From the NCBI GenBank assembly GCA_905182985.1, contig CAJJDN010000096.1, forward strand, positions 26,230 through 90,229: DNA of 64,000 nt, given 5' to 3'. Shown one piece after another: positions 10,556 to 22,382 of the stretch (position 1 is the first letter of the stretch; the number at the start of each line of letters is the position of its first letter). Made by a program: the position numbers and the translations under genes. Source of the stretch: Paramecium sonneborni (Eukaryota > Ciliophora > Oligohymenophorea > Peniculida > Parameciidae). The notes below the pieces were generated by a model. The model had not been told where the DNA came from and ran no database searches. It saw nothing but the letters and a program-made list of their open reading frames with translations.

Positions 10556-12780
10556 TCATTTGTTTTTTAGTATTATCCTATCTTTTATCTAATTTCCACT
10601 GCCCTTTGAATATTTAATAAAGAATACTTATTTAGAGTCTTAAATTATTCCTGATTTTTTTATTTAAGATTGTTGAGTCGTTTATTATTATATCAGTTTT
10701 CCAGGAGCATCTTTTATAATTTTCATAGAACCTGAACTTTTTTAATTTTGTAATTCAAAATTATCAGAAATGGATGAACTTTTTTCTGGATTCAATAATA
10801 AAATTTTCTTCTTAGAATCACTATTCAGATTATTAGATTATTATGATTCACTCTATTTAATTAAAACTACTTATTCAGTTTAGGTAATTATAACTGGTTA
10901 AATTAAAGGTTGAAATTATTAAGCATTTTTATTTGGGGAGTCAAATACATTCAAAATAATTCCTAGATCAACTTGGTCTTTCTATTCAGGTAGCTTAGAA
11001 TTTTATTCTAATACAACTTCTTGTTAGTCTTACTCTTATTTATGGGAAGATAATGACACAGATGAACTATTTTATTAATTTTTGGTACTAGAAATCTCTT
11101 GGCTGTTCGCTTTATGAAACAATCTCAGTGGCTTTTCTATTTTTATTGGTGTTATGACCTTAACGTTTATCTTCACTTCTAGATCGAGGTTTAGATCTCT
11201 CCTCACTGCGCTTCTTTGTATCTTTTCTATTCTCTTTATATTTCTTATTATTATTATATTCTCTATCTCTCTCTTTTTCACCACCTCTCATTCTATCTTT
11301 CTCCCTTTTTCTATCTCTATCCTTTCTATCAGATCTCTCAAATGATCTTTCTTTAGATTTATTTCTATCTCTATCTCTTTCTCTATCTTTTTCCTTTTAT
11401 TTTTTTTCATAATCATATTTTGTATCATTTCTATCTCTTTCATCTTTTTTATCATATCTTCCTTTATCATACTTATCTCTATTTCTATTATAATCTTTAT
11501 CTCTTTATCTTTCTCTATTACTATCTCTATCTCTATCTCTTTCTTTCTCTTTTTCTCTATCTCTTTCTTTCTCTTTTTCTCTATCTCTATCTCTATCTCT
11601 TTCCTTCTCTTTTTCTCTTTCCTTTTCCTTCTCTTTTTCTTTTTCTCTTTCTCTTTCTTTTTCTCTCTCTCTTTCTTTTTCTTTTTCTTTCTATTTTTAT
11701 TTTTCTAACATCTCTTTTTCTTCTCTCTCTTTTTTTTCTTGTTCTTTTTCTCTCTCTCTTTCTCTTTATTCTCTTTATTCTTTAGCTCTCTCTCTTTCTC
11801 TTTATTCTCGATGATCTTTTTCTTTCTATTATTCTTTTTCTCTTATTTGTCTTTCTTTTTCTCTATCCAAATCTTTTTCCTTATCTATTATCTATTATGT
11901 ATTAGAATACTATCATCAATAACAAACTCTGAAATATTGTGGCTTTTATCTTCTTGTTTTTCATGACTTTTTTTTTTTTTCTCTTTACTTCTTCTTTAAC
12001 TTTTTTCTTTACTTTTTCTATCTTTGCTTCTTCTTTCTCTACTTCTACGGTCATAATTTTTTTTTTCTTTTTGTCTATCTTTACTAGATTTTCTTCTATC
12101 TTTGTCTTTATCTTTATCTTTCTTTTCTCTATTACGGCTTCTACTTTTACTACTTTTTTATCTATCACTATCATTTTCTTCAAAATTTTTTCTTAAAATC
12201 TTATTAAATTCACGTGGTATTCTAATATCCTATTAAGGTTAAGGTTTATAAGGTTTTGATTTTTAAAGCAATTATAATAACTTTGAATAATTCATTATTA
12301 CTTACTTATTCTGCTGTTTAACATGTTAATTCTTAAACATCTTTACAATGATTGACTGGTTTCATTTCATTTAAATCATTTTTGATGTTTTGAGTTTTCT
12401 CAAAATTAAGTACACCTTTAAATATCCATTCAACTTTCACAAAAGATTAGAAAAATTCTTGTAATTTACTTAAATTTTGCTATTATTCTTCCTAAAGATT
12501 TAACTTTTAGTAATACGGTAAGATAATCAAAATCTGTTGGTTCATTCTAAATTGTACCAAAAGCAATAAATGATCTTTGATCCAAACAACTCAAAAACAC
12601 TCCTACCTCTTCACATACTTAGGCTGCATTTCTTAATTACTAATCAAATCTCTTTTATATAAAAATGACTTTATTATTTAGACTTTAGTCAGCTTGTCCT
12701 CTTGTCTTGTATTTTATAATAAAGAATTTATTAGAGGGTGATTTAAAGATTTCTAGATAGAAATAAAGTATACCTTCCAT
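10556..12780 (-). CDS. Arg/Glu/Asp-rich (RS-like) protein, possible RNA-processing factor
   Basis: This encodes about 708 aa. The N-terminal ~150 residues (MEGILYFYLEIF...) form an unrecognised helical domain. Next comes a basic segment (PREFNKILRK), then about 300 residues dominated by RS, RD, RE and KE dipeptides (DRDRDRE-type runs, 11100-12180), and an Asn/Gln/Ser-rich tail. Such charged alternating-Arg tracts are typical of nuclear splicing and mRNA-processing proteins (SR-like, U1-70K-like), so nuclear RNA work is an inference from composition only. I see no RRM. Introns are at 12492-12516 (25 nt), 12281-12305 (25, AAG end), 11885-11910 (26) and 11067-11088 (22). The frame through the repeat was chosen because it alone gives RD/RE rather than IE/IK dipeptides and reaches a clean tail ending at TGA 10556-10558. 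Confidence 0.75.
11100..12190. repeat. Low-complexity CTTTCT/TATCTC tract coding for RE/RD/KE repeats
   Basis: On the plus strand this is a pyrimidine-rich imperfect repeat of CT, CTTTTT and TATCTC units. On the minus strand it codes the charged dipeptide tract of the gene at 10556-12780. The repeat opens long spurious reading frames on both strands (Phe/Leu/Ser-rich on plus), which should not be annotated as genes. Confidence 0.8.
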
Positions 12781-13157
12781 TTTCTAGTACAATTAATATA
12801 AATATGTTTATGTTATTAGTATTTTCAAAAATAAATATATCTCTATCTCACATTATAGAAAAATAGATTATCAAAATTATTATTGGAAACTGTCTAATTG
12901 ATAAAAAAGATTCTTGACCATATTTTAGAATACATTTTATTTATTTTATATAAGTTTGTTTCTATTACAAAAAAAGGCAATCATAATATTGAGTCTTAGA
13001 CTGCCTAGCTAATAATAGTACTTAATTTATGACTAATCGTTGTGACTTAAAATACATTTAGTATTAGTAAGTGGGATTTAGTCATTCAATAAAATTTATT
13101 AAAATATTTATAATTAGATTATATTTAATTATTGCTCACTTATATTTGATCAAAATA
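12781..13157. other. Intergenic, nothing recognised
   Basis: This is the spacer between two minus-strand genes. It is AT-rich with stops in all frames. It probably contains the 3' end of the gene above it and the promoter of the RE-rich gene. Confidence 0.5.
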
Positions 13158-14709
13158 TCAGAAATAGTCATCCTTTGATAATTGTAGAGTTAAATCTGAT
13201 ATTTTAATATTAAAATTTATTTCTTTATATTCTTATCCACTAATCCTATTAGTTTCAGGTTTTTCCTCTTATTAATTATCTTGTTATTCTTCATCTTAAC
13301 TCTTTTAAATTTGATCGATTTCTTCTTGAATTTATTATTCATCTTATTATTAAATATTGTTATTTTCTTAAACCATATCACCAAAAATTTAAGGAAATGT
13401 TATTTGTGATAAATCTGTTTGAAGAAATCCTTACAATAAATCATCAATGTCCTTCTTCTATTTTAAAGAATCAATAGTTTATTAAATTTTAGGATAACAT
13501 GAAGGTTTTTAGAGTATGATTTTTTCATAATTCTAATCACTTGTATTTGTTAAACTTTTATATGATATCAAAAAATGAAGATTATGATCTTATTTATTCA
13601 ATGCCCACCATTCTAAATAAGATTATGTTTTTGCCCATTCTTTTATAACCATATCAGAAGCATCAAATGCAAGACTTTGTTTTCTTGCTTTAAGAATTTA
13701 TTCTAATTAACTTTTATGCAAAATTAAAAAAGATGCATTGTCTTTATCAAATTTTTAAGCTACTATTTTATCCTATTTTATTAGTTTTTCACTTAATTCT
13801 CTTAAATTTTTAGTATATTCACTTGGTCTCAATACAACTTAACCAAACACAATCTTTCTCTCAAGATTTGAAGATAAAAAAGAAATAGTCTCTTTGGCAT
13901 TATGAAGCTTTGTAAAATCAATTTTATCACATAACACTCTATATTAAGGAGAAAATTAAACTAAAAGAACTATTGGTATTTTAACTTTGTTGTCAAATAA
14001 AATCATTTATTTTGAACAATAAACTCCTATTAATGCAGCTCCTTGTATACCATCATTTATTCTTATATCAATTTCATCATCATCATCTTCACTTTTCTAT
14101 ATTTTAACTTTTTTCTCTTAAATTGGTTCTATAGGCTGAATTGAATCTGCAAAAACCATATTTGGCTTTGCAGCAAAGTTTCCCTTTGAATCTGAAGTTT
14201 AAGTTTTTGTCTTAACTATTGTAATTTTATTTGCCACCAAAACTGCTTTTTTTGAGCTAATTTATTTTGTATTTAGAGGATCATATTCTGATTTCTAAAG
14301 AGTTTTATTTAAAATTTATTAATCATAGTCTTTTAATTATTTCTTCTTTTCTAATAATTTAAATATTGATTCAGTCTTAAGCTCTTGCCTTTTTAATTTT
14401 TACGCAATATTTATATAATTATTTTAATTTATTCCTTTAAAGAGAGAAACTACCTTTTCAATTCTGCTGCTATATAAATGAACATTAACTGCATGTTCTT
14501 AAAATATTTTGTTTTCAATTTCCTTAACTCTGGCTATTATAATTGATTCATTTATCTCTTTTAGTAGAGAATTAGCTTAAATCAGATCGGCAACTAGATT
14601 AAAAAAAATATACAATAAATGTACTTTGATTTCTTTTTTGAATTCTAAATTCTATAGTTACAATTGCAGGAACAAAGGACTGCTTTTTTCCTCCATTTAT
14701 TTTTTTCAT
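13158..14709 (-). CDS. Unknown protein, about 506 aa
   Basis: No family is recognised. One 31-nt intron (14594-14624) joins a short first exon (start MKKINGGKKQSFVP) to the rest and gives a single frame to TGA 13158-13160. The first ~150 residues are mostly helical and Lys/Gln/Glu-rich, possibly coiled coil. Around residues 220-235 there is a DDDDE acidic run. The central region (about 235-420) is the best-looking globular part, with alternating hydrophobic strands (GVYCSKQMILF, KIPIVLLVQF) and a WAKTQSYLEWWALNKQ segment. The C-terminal ~70 residues are Gln/Glu-rich. It is divergent with the calpain gene across a 398-nt spacer. Confidence 0.75.
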
Positions 14710-15107
14710 TTTATTAATAATTTAATAAAAGAGAACTTATTAATTTTTTTTATTTTTGTGAAATTAAATAAAAAATATAGATCAAATAATCTAAAATTTA
14801 TAAAGACACTAAATCAGAATCATAAAATTTGAGGGTTTGTTTAATAAAAGGAGTTGATATATACAATAAATAATTCTTTTTTTTCATTTATTAATTATAT
14901 TTACATCACCTGAATTAATGATGGCAATTTAAAATACATTTAAATAAATTTCCTTTTTATAAAAAAGTAAATAAGTTAAGATATATAAAAAGTTGTAAAT
15001 TCATTAGTGCAATTAACAATCTTTATTTAAACATATAAATTTTATATTTGAAATAATGGTTCAAATCATATTTTTTTTATTAATAAGATATTAATTTTTC
15101 TAAAATA
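14710..15107. other. Intergenic spacer between divergent genes
   Basis: This 398-nt AT-rich region lies between the starts of the unknown gene (minus) and the calpain (plus), so it should hold both promoters. No specific element is recognised. The ORF on the plus strand at 14626-14832 has a chance-like composition. Confidence 0.5.
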
Positions 15108-17510
15108 ATGGGATCTGATGAACAAATTTTGAAAGTAATTTATAAATTGGCCGTCTAAAAACCATTTAAATAGCTTGTGCAAGAGTATGGTCGACCTGCT
15201 CTTGCATAGGTTCATTTTAGAAAATTAATTACCTAAAATGATCCATCAATAACGATAACAGATTGTGATAGATTTTATTAGAAAGCATTGATTGATTTTA
15301 AGAGTTTAATAGGATTGACAGTTGAGATACTTGAAAAATTGACAGAAAATTAATAAAAAATCGAATTTGTGTTATCTTAATAGGATATATAAACAATCAC
15401 AATAATTATCTAAAATTATAAAGCTAAAAGGTTAGATATTGAAAGAGTATTCAAATTCTTTGATAAGAACAAAGATTTGGCTTTAGAAGAGAGGGAATTC
15501 AAAGAATTGATAGAATTTTTCCACAATTCGCTTACTCTTTAAGAATATCAATCTTTAAGAAAGTAATTTGGAAATTTGAAATTTTCTTGTGATCATTTGA
15601 GATAATTGTTTTAAAAATGGGAAGAGATTGTAGAAAATAAAAATAAAAATCCATAATAAGAATAAATAAAATATACAATAAGATCATAATTGGATGATAA
15701 GATGTAATAGGGGGAAGAAGTTCATTAAGCATAAGCAGTGGAAGATGTAGAATAATAGGAAGTAAAAGATGATGAAGTAGATTTTGCTGATTTCTTAAAT
15801 ATTGATTTATAAATTCCAGGAGCAAAGGAATTAGTTTAGAAAAGAGAAGAATTAAGAAAATCAAAATAAGAGTTTGTTGATAGTGATTTTCCACCATCTG
15901 TAAGAAGTTTAGGAATGAGATTTTCTTAATTATCATGGAAAAGAATGAGTGACATTTTTTAAAATAAATTAAAAATGTTTAATATTGAGGATTAAAAGGA
16001 TAGTAGAGTAGGATTAGGAAAATGGATTTCTCATAGAGATATTAGATAAGGAATATTAGGAGATTGTTACTTTTTAGCATCAATAAGTTCAATTGCATGC
16101 AGATGGTATATAATAAATAGTTATTAATAGGCCTGAAGTGATAAAAGATTTATTTATAAGTTAAAGAGTAAATTCTTAAAAATTATATGCAATAAGATTG
16201 TGTTAAGATGGAGAATGGAAAGTTATTATGTTGGATGACTTTATTCCAGTTAATAGTTAAGGAAATCCAGCATTTTTAAAAAATGCAGGAGCAGAATTGT
16301 GGGTAGCTTTATTAGAAAAAGCTTGGGCTAAAATGAATAATAATTACACAGATATAGAGGGTGGTGATCCAAGAGAAGTTCTTAAAAGTATAACAGGTGG
16401 TCCAACATGGCTTATATTTACAAACGCTTAAGATTTTAAATAATAATTATAAAAATTTTCAGATATGAAATGTGTTATGGCAAGTGGTACATTTTAATCA
16501 AATCCAAATTATGCCAATTATGGTTTAGAAGCAGGACATGCTTATTCAGTATTGAAAGTTTATGATTTGAAACATCCAACTAAAGGAGATATCACTCTTG
16601 TAAAAATTAGAAATCCTTGGGGATCAAAAGAGTGGAATGGTGATTGGAGTGATGGAAGTTCATTATGGACAGAAGAATTAAAATAATAAGTAAAATTTGG
16701 TAAGAAAGAAGATGATGGCATCTTTTTTATGGAAATCAAAGATTTCTAAAGATACTTCTAATCAATTTTTGTATGTTATTTTAAGAAGGAATATCTATAT
16801 AACTCCATAAAATAGATGGCTAAAAGAACTAAAACTATTTAATATGATATTGATGTTCCAAACGATGGAGAATATTATTTCACAGTTCATCAAGAAGCAT
16901 TAAGAAGATATGCATAACATAAAGAATTGAAATATGAATATTCTTATGTTAGAATTTTATTAGCCAAAAATAATGGTAAAGGAGATTATTAATTTATTGA
17001 CTCAAAATAATAAAAAGATATTGAAGTTCATCTAGGAGGTAAATTAACTAAAGGAAAGTATTCTGTTCAAATTAAAATTAAATGGGCTATCCCAACTTGG
17101 AGTGAACATGAATATTAATTTAGTGTTTACGGAACAGAATTCTTGAGACCCAAATAAGTACCTAGAGATGAAGAATTAAGAAAAACTGTTATGTTACAAG
17201 TAGCAAGAGAAAATAAAAACTAATAATAATTGACTAATGGTTTATTTTGTGCTATAGAAACTGTTGTTACCAAAGGGTATATAGTATCTCTATTCATTTT
17301 AGATTGGGTTATTTCTATTATAAAAACACATCATAGAAAACATTCAAATTGAAAAACACTTTATAAAACAAATAAGGTGTTAAATTATTAAAACCTGAAG
17401 TTGGAGATTGTTATTAAATAGAGTTAGCTCCTGGAGAAGATAAGATAATACTCTATAGTCTAGATCCAAAAGGTGTGGCATTTACACCAAAACATCAATT
17501 GATTTAATGA
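15108..17510 (+). CDS. Calpain-family cysteine protease with EF-hand-like N-terminus
   Basis: This is a papain-fold calcium protease of about 783 aa (family C2). The N-terminal ~290 residues contain one EF-hand-like loop (DKNKDLALEERE) after a helix, then an acidic Gln-rich linker. The protease core begins with W-x-SHRDIRQGILGDCYF; the active-site Cys is encoded at 16065-16067. The catalytic His is in EAGHAYSV (16537-16539) and the catalytic Asn in KIRNPWG. All three catalytic residues are present, so it should be active. After the protease are two beta-sandwich-like segments resembling the calpain C2-like domain (DVPNDGEYYFTVHQEA and GLGYFYYKN). Introns are at 16106-16130 (25 nt) and 17277-17302 (26 nt), both ending TAG. 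In animals calpains cut signalling and cytoskeletal substrates; the ciliate substrate is unknown. Confidence 0.93.
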
Positions 17511-17588
17511 AATCATTAAAGTATATCAAAATACAAATATAATATTAATAGTTTTTAACTTTTCTTTATATCATAAAATAAATTAAAA

Positions 17589-18039
17589 TCAATTGATCGG
17601 TTTTTATACTTCTAATTACTTTATAAATTATTTTGGATGATGCCAACCTGATATCCAAGTTAATGAATTCTAATATGCTATTTCATTCATACTTCTATTT
17701 ATTTTCTAAATTATCCATGCTAATCAGTATTTATTATGTAAGTTAATTATCTGTCTTGATCTACATTCTCTATAAACACTAATTTGAAATAACTTTCATA
17801 TAGCTTTCCAAATAATTATTTCTTTCGATATTCTATACAAATATAAATTTATTCATCCTACATAAAGCAAATTCTTTTCCTGGTAATAAATCGGGATAAA
17901 GCAATTGTGATAATTCTTCATATGTTATACCAAAATTCGCCCATCTCTTTATTTTTAATGTATCATCGCTTTGATCAATCTCTGCGGATAATCTTAATTG
18001 TAAGGCAAATTTTGCTTTAGAATATTTACTGAAAGCCAT
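17589..18039 (-). CDS. Small unknown protein, about 130-136 aa
   Basis: The family is unrecognised, but the sequence looks like a folded domain. It starts MAFSKYSKAKFALQLRL and continues with KRWANFGITYEELSQLL and then a mixed beta segment ending NSLTWISGWHHPKQFI before TGA 17589-17591. Two introns are needed. One is 23 nt and ends in TAG. The other starts with GTATAG and can be 17 or 35 nt (both end AAAG and keep the same frame), so the exact protein differs by six residues. It converges with the calpain, with 78 nt between stop codons. Confidence 0.65.
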
Positions 18040-19439
18040 TATATTATTTTAATCTGTTATTGCAAATGTTGGCTCTAATTCATTTCAAAACCCTTACATT
18101 GATCAAGTAGAATTATAACACATTGCCATCTAACACTAGTGAAGTTACCATCGAGTATACAGGAAGGGATTCATATGTAAAATATGATAATTTTTTCATC
18201 ATAAATATTTATTTAATTAAATTTGAGAATTTTATTGATATTATAAAATTTTCCCAATTAATATAAAATTATAACTAATTATGTAAAAATAGCTTGAAAT
18301 TTAGGAATCTTTATTCTGAAATATAAAAAAGAATCATAATGGAACTAATATTATGTGGATTTAATAATTATTAAAGCTTTTAAACTATTTTTAATTTTTA
18401 GGCCATATCATTTTATTCGACAATTGAATCAGTTCCAATTATATTGTGCATTTAGCAAAATATACTTTAATTCATTAAATTTATCATAAACTTTTTTTTT
18501 AATTTCCTTGATATTATTGATTCGAGGATTTCTGCCTTTACTTATACTATATATTGAAAAATATTATTTTTTTATTGGTTCTAATTATTTTAGTTTGATT
18601 TTTTAAATTTATTTATCAAGAGCAATTTTTTTTATTATACTAAAATACAATATATATATTTATATAGCAAGTTATTTGTTTTTTGTGAAAGAATTTTGAA
18701 ATATAGATAGCTAAGATAGCTAATGTATTTTTAATTTCATTAAACTTCATAAAGTTTTTTGAATTTTTATAAATTTTATCGAAATGATATTAATAAATAA
18801 AAATAGGTTACAAATTTTTATAGTTGCTTATTTTATGATAGTATTTCTCATGATTTATCTAAAAAGAAAAAGCTTTCAAAATAAAAAATTGATAAATGAA
18901 ATTTTGAATAGAGGTTGAACATATCAAAATGAAATGTTCTTAAAAAAAATAAATTAAATTAGATTAGATTAGATTGCCATAAATTTAATGGTTGATCAGA
19001 ATTGATATGAGTGAAAATAAAAAATTTGAGAGCATTTAAATAAAAGATTATCTGCAATAATTTATAATTTTAAAAATAGTTTAATCAGAATCATAAAATT
19101 CAGCTTAATTGATAGTTCTAAAAGTAGAAATTAGAATAAAAAATAGATTTGATAGAAACAAAATAAAATTGGGATTTATTGGTTAGGTGAATCAAAAATT
19201 AAATTGCCTCAAAATACTCAGTGATTAATTTAAAAATTATCCAATTCATTTTTTTTATAAAGTATAGTAATGAATTCATGAAGATGAATCTTTTAGAATT
19301 AAAAAATATATATTTGATTTGTTTTATTTATGAAAGATTCCTAATAATAAATTCTTTTACATAATAGAAACAAAGATAAATTGAATATAATAGGTAGAAG
19401 ACTTAAAGTATTTTAATATAAATTGGAAATTAAAAGATA
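18040..19439. other. About 1.4 kb without a recognisable gene
   Basis: This is very AT-rich with TGA and TCA in all frames. No ORF with protein-like composition, tRNA or rRNA is seen. A short TTAGA microrepeat occurs near 18957-18974. The spacing is long for such a compact genome, so a decayed gene copy or a non-coding RNA is possible. Nothing in the sequence proves either. Confidence 0.45.
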
Positions 19440-20225
19440 TCATTTGATGAATTTTTATAAATTTCTGATTTTACTATATAAATCAGTATAAATTTCCAAA
19501 TAATCTTAATGTAAATTGTCAATATTATCAACAATTTAGGTGATTTTATCATTAGGACTAATATTATTTCTTAGAGTACTAACAATAGTAGGTTAAGCAA
19601 TGCGTTCAACAATTTTTTTATTTTTGGAAGGTAATTAAAATTTAAAAGCAAATGTATCAGTATCTTGTGATGCTAATCTCATAGATTCAATAAGAATCTT
19701 ATCTTTCATTCTCCTTTCTTCTAATTTTTATTTCATTTATTAATCACTATCATTAAGTTCTCTACCCATTTTCCTTACGATAAGATTATCTCTGGTCATA
19801 TGCATTCCTTCCATCAATTTATTTATACATCTATCACTCCACAAATCAACAACTCCCATAGAACCATCATTTGCAACATCTCCTTCAGCTTCTCTAACTT
19901 TTCTAATAAACGGTTAAAGATAATAATTATTTTTCTTTTCATGAGATCTAAATCCATATTTAAGAAATGTTAATCTTTTATTTTTAGATTGCTAGTTTGC
20001 TTTCCCAAATTATTCAAATCTCTTTAATTAGATTTCACTTTTTGGTAATTCTTTTTATGGTGTTTTTTTGCTTAACAAGCCTCTAAAATGTCCCAGAGCA
20101 AAATCAGATTTTACTTTTTCTTTCAAGATATCATCTTAAGGTAAAAGAGATCTTTCACTTTTATGCATCATTTTAGATTAAACCGTAATAGATCGACGCA
20201 TAGACATTGCTTGAGAATTTCTCAT
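19440..20225 (-). CDS. Unknown basic protein, 261 aa, intronless
   Basis: A clean single-exon frame runs from ATG 20225 to TGA 19440-19442. The protein is Lys/Arg-rich and mostly helical. Visible landmarks are KSDFALGHFRGLLSKK near the start, KYGFRSHEKKNNYYLQPF, and a conserved-looking central segment MGVVDLWSDRCINKLMEGM. No domain is recognised and there is no signal peptide or membrane segment. It lies 45 nt downstream of the DPY-30/GAF gene on the same strand. It could be another axonemal or cortical component, but that rests on location alone. Confidence 0.75.
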
Positions 20226-20270
20226 CTATATATATAAATATATATAATTTTTATTTGTAAATTATGTATA

Positions 20271-22226
20271 TCATTCTAAGTCATCATCTATTTCATCTTA
20301 TGGTTCTGGTCCAATTTCAGGTAGATTATGTTCTGATTCCCATTATTCATTCCATCTTTCTTCATTAAATTCTTCACCTTCCTCTCCTTAAAAGTTTGTT
20401 CTAACTACTTATAAATCTATTTCTTTTTATTCCTATTTTTTATTAAATATAATTCATACTAATAACTATGTTAATAATTCTTTCGATGCTTATAATTATG
20501 CTCTCTTTTCTAATAATATCTCTTTTCTTATAGCAACATCTTCTCTTCTTAATTTACAATATAATGTTAGAAATCTTTATAAATATCCTAGTGCCCAATT
20601 ATAATTCATAACTTTCTCTTCATCATATATATCAATCAATTTTTCTAATCTAAATATAGTTGCATGTTAAAGTGGTGCTTCTTTAGGTCCTCTATGATTA
20701 ATAAGTGCTAATTTTGCTAAAAATCTATAATCAATATAAGAAGCAACAATTTTCCAATTTAATTTATTTTCTTATGTAATTTCCTCTTTTTTATAACCCA
20801 ATAAATAAAATAATGCTTTTATTATATTTGGAAATTTGATCACTCTTCTCTTTGTTAAGTTCAGAAAAGTTGAAGCAAAATCTTTAGCTGTAAATTATTG
20901 TTTCAAAAAATCAAATTTAATGCATTCTATTTCATAATTATAATCTCTTTCTCTTGTTTCTTTTAATTCTTCTAAATTTACAGCTTACTACTAAACAAAT
21001 TAATTTTCTTAATCTAAATAATTCTCTTCCAATTTTTCAGGAATAGTATTTTGATATTCAATTTATTAATTAATGTCTTCAGATAATAAAGCAATTTCTT
21101 TTTCTTAATAACTTTATCCAAATTATTGTATTAATTCATATAATTCATTACGTTCCTCTAAGGATAATTTTTTATCTTATCCTAAAGTATCTCCACAAAC
21201 AATATATTGTTATTGAATCCCTAAAAATGATGGTTCTGTAATTTATGGAAGAGATGATAAATAATTTTAAAATTCATCTTCCAATTATTACCTTTATTCT
21301 TCATTTTCAGCATTCTATAATTATTCTGCATGTTCAAGTTCTTTTGTTTTGATTTCTTACTTTTGTGTTTCTACTTCAGAATTGTATTTAATCCTATTAA
21401 TCAAACCTGTATCAAAAGCATCCTAATATAAATGATATTTTATTACTTCAAAAAGAGAAGTTTCAAAATTCATTGGAATTGCAAAGTAACATCCCAATTT
21501 TGGAAACTTATGGAAATAAATTTTAGGCTCTTTAACCACATCAGGAATGTAACAACCCTTATAAACTTCAGGAGCTTTACCTTCTTCTACAGGAGGTGGT
21601 TTAAGTACTTCATATGTTAATATTGCTTATTCAGTTAAGTTTTAATTTAGAAGGAATTTCTAATTTGAAGATGTTCCAACATATTTCAATAGTTTAGGTG
21701 CTTTTTGATTGATAAAGGCATTTTCATCATCAACAAGATCTATATCAACTTCTTATTTTTGATGACTAAAATAACATATGTATACACCAGACAAATTCTA
21801 TATTAAAATAATAAAAGATAATTACAAATTTCTTCATTATGAAATCTGGAAATTCTTAAATTATTAAATCTTAATGATATGGATGGTTTCTGAGATACTC
21901 AATGTAATTCAGTTATTATTACAAGGATTATTATTATAATTGAAGTAATTCTTCCAATTTTTCCTTCTCTTATTTTTGTTATTGAATGAAATTCTAAATA
22001 TTTTATTCTTTCTTCTAGAGCTGTTAACTATTAGTGAAGATTATTATACATCATTATAAAAGTGAATTTTCTGAGTGGAAGTTTTACAATATTATAATAG
22101 CCATTTGGCCAGAAATTCAATAGGTTTATCAGGTTATGTATTATAGAGAACAGTCAATCCATCAGCAATGACTCCTCCAATGCTTTCTTAATGCAAATAA
22201 TCTAAATCTATAGGAGATAATTGCAT
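20271..22226 (-). CDS. DPY-30 and GAF domain protein, radial spoke RSP2-like
   Basis: The protein is about 623 aa. Residues ~10-45 carry a DPY-30 motif (YLHQESIGGVIADGL ... PIEFLAKWLLQY), the dimerisation helix pair that docks on amphipathic helices. A Gln/Lys/Glu coiled coil follows, then a GAF-like domain (FNLSGVYICYFSHQ ... KLGCYFAIPM), more coiled coil, and a helical domain (FLNLTKRRVIKFPNII). DPY-30 plus GAF in one protein is the architecture described for Chlamydomonas radial spoke protein RSP2, so an axonemal radial spoke role is likely but unproven. The C-terminus is strongly acidic (DEIDDDLE). Introns are at 22021-22049 (29 nt, CAG end), 21798-21825 (28) and 20433-20459 (27). The first was fixed because only the CAG acceptor keeps the frame between DPY-30 and the coiled coil. 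Confidence 0.75.
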
Positions 22227-22382
22227 AATTTATTTAATTATGAATAATTTGTTCTAATCAAGTCAATTAATAATGAATTATAATTAATGTAAAATCACAA
22301 ATGCAGATTTTGTATACACAGGCGCTAATGTTTGTATGCTTCGATTGATTAGATTTCAAAAAAAGGAGATCTTATTTAAACA

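Noticed and set aside
11154..12196. Several Phe/Leu/Ser-rich ORFs on the plus strand in the low-complexity tract
   Set aside because: They are the complement of the RE/RD-coding repeat on the minus strand; their composition is a by-product of the pyrimidine-rich strand.
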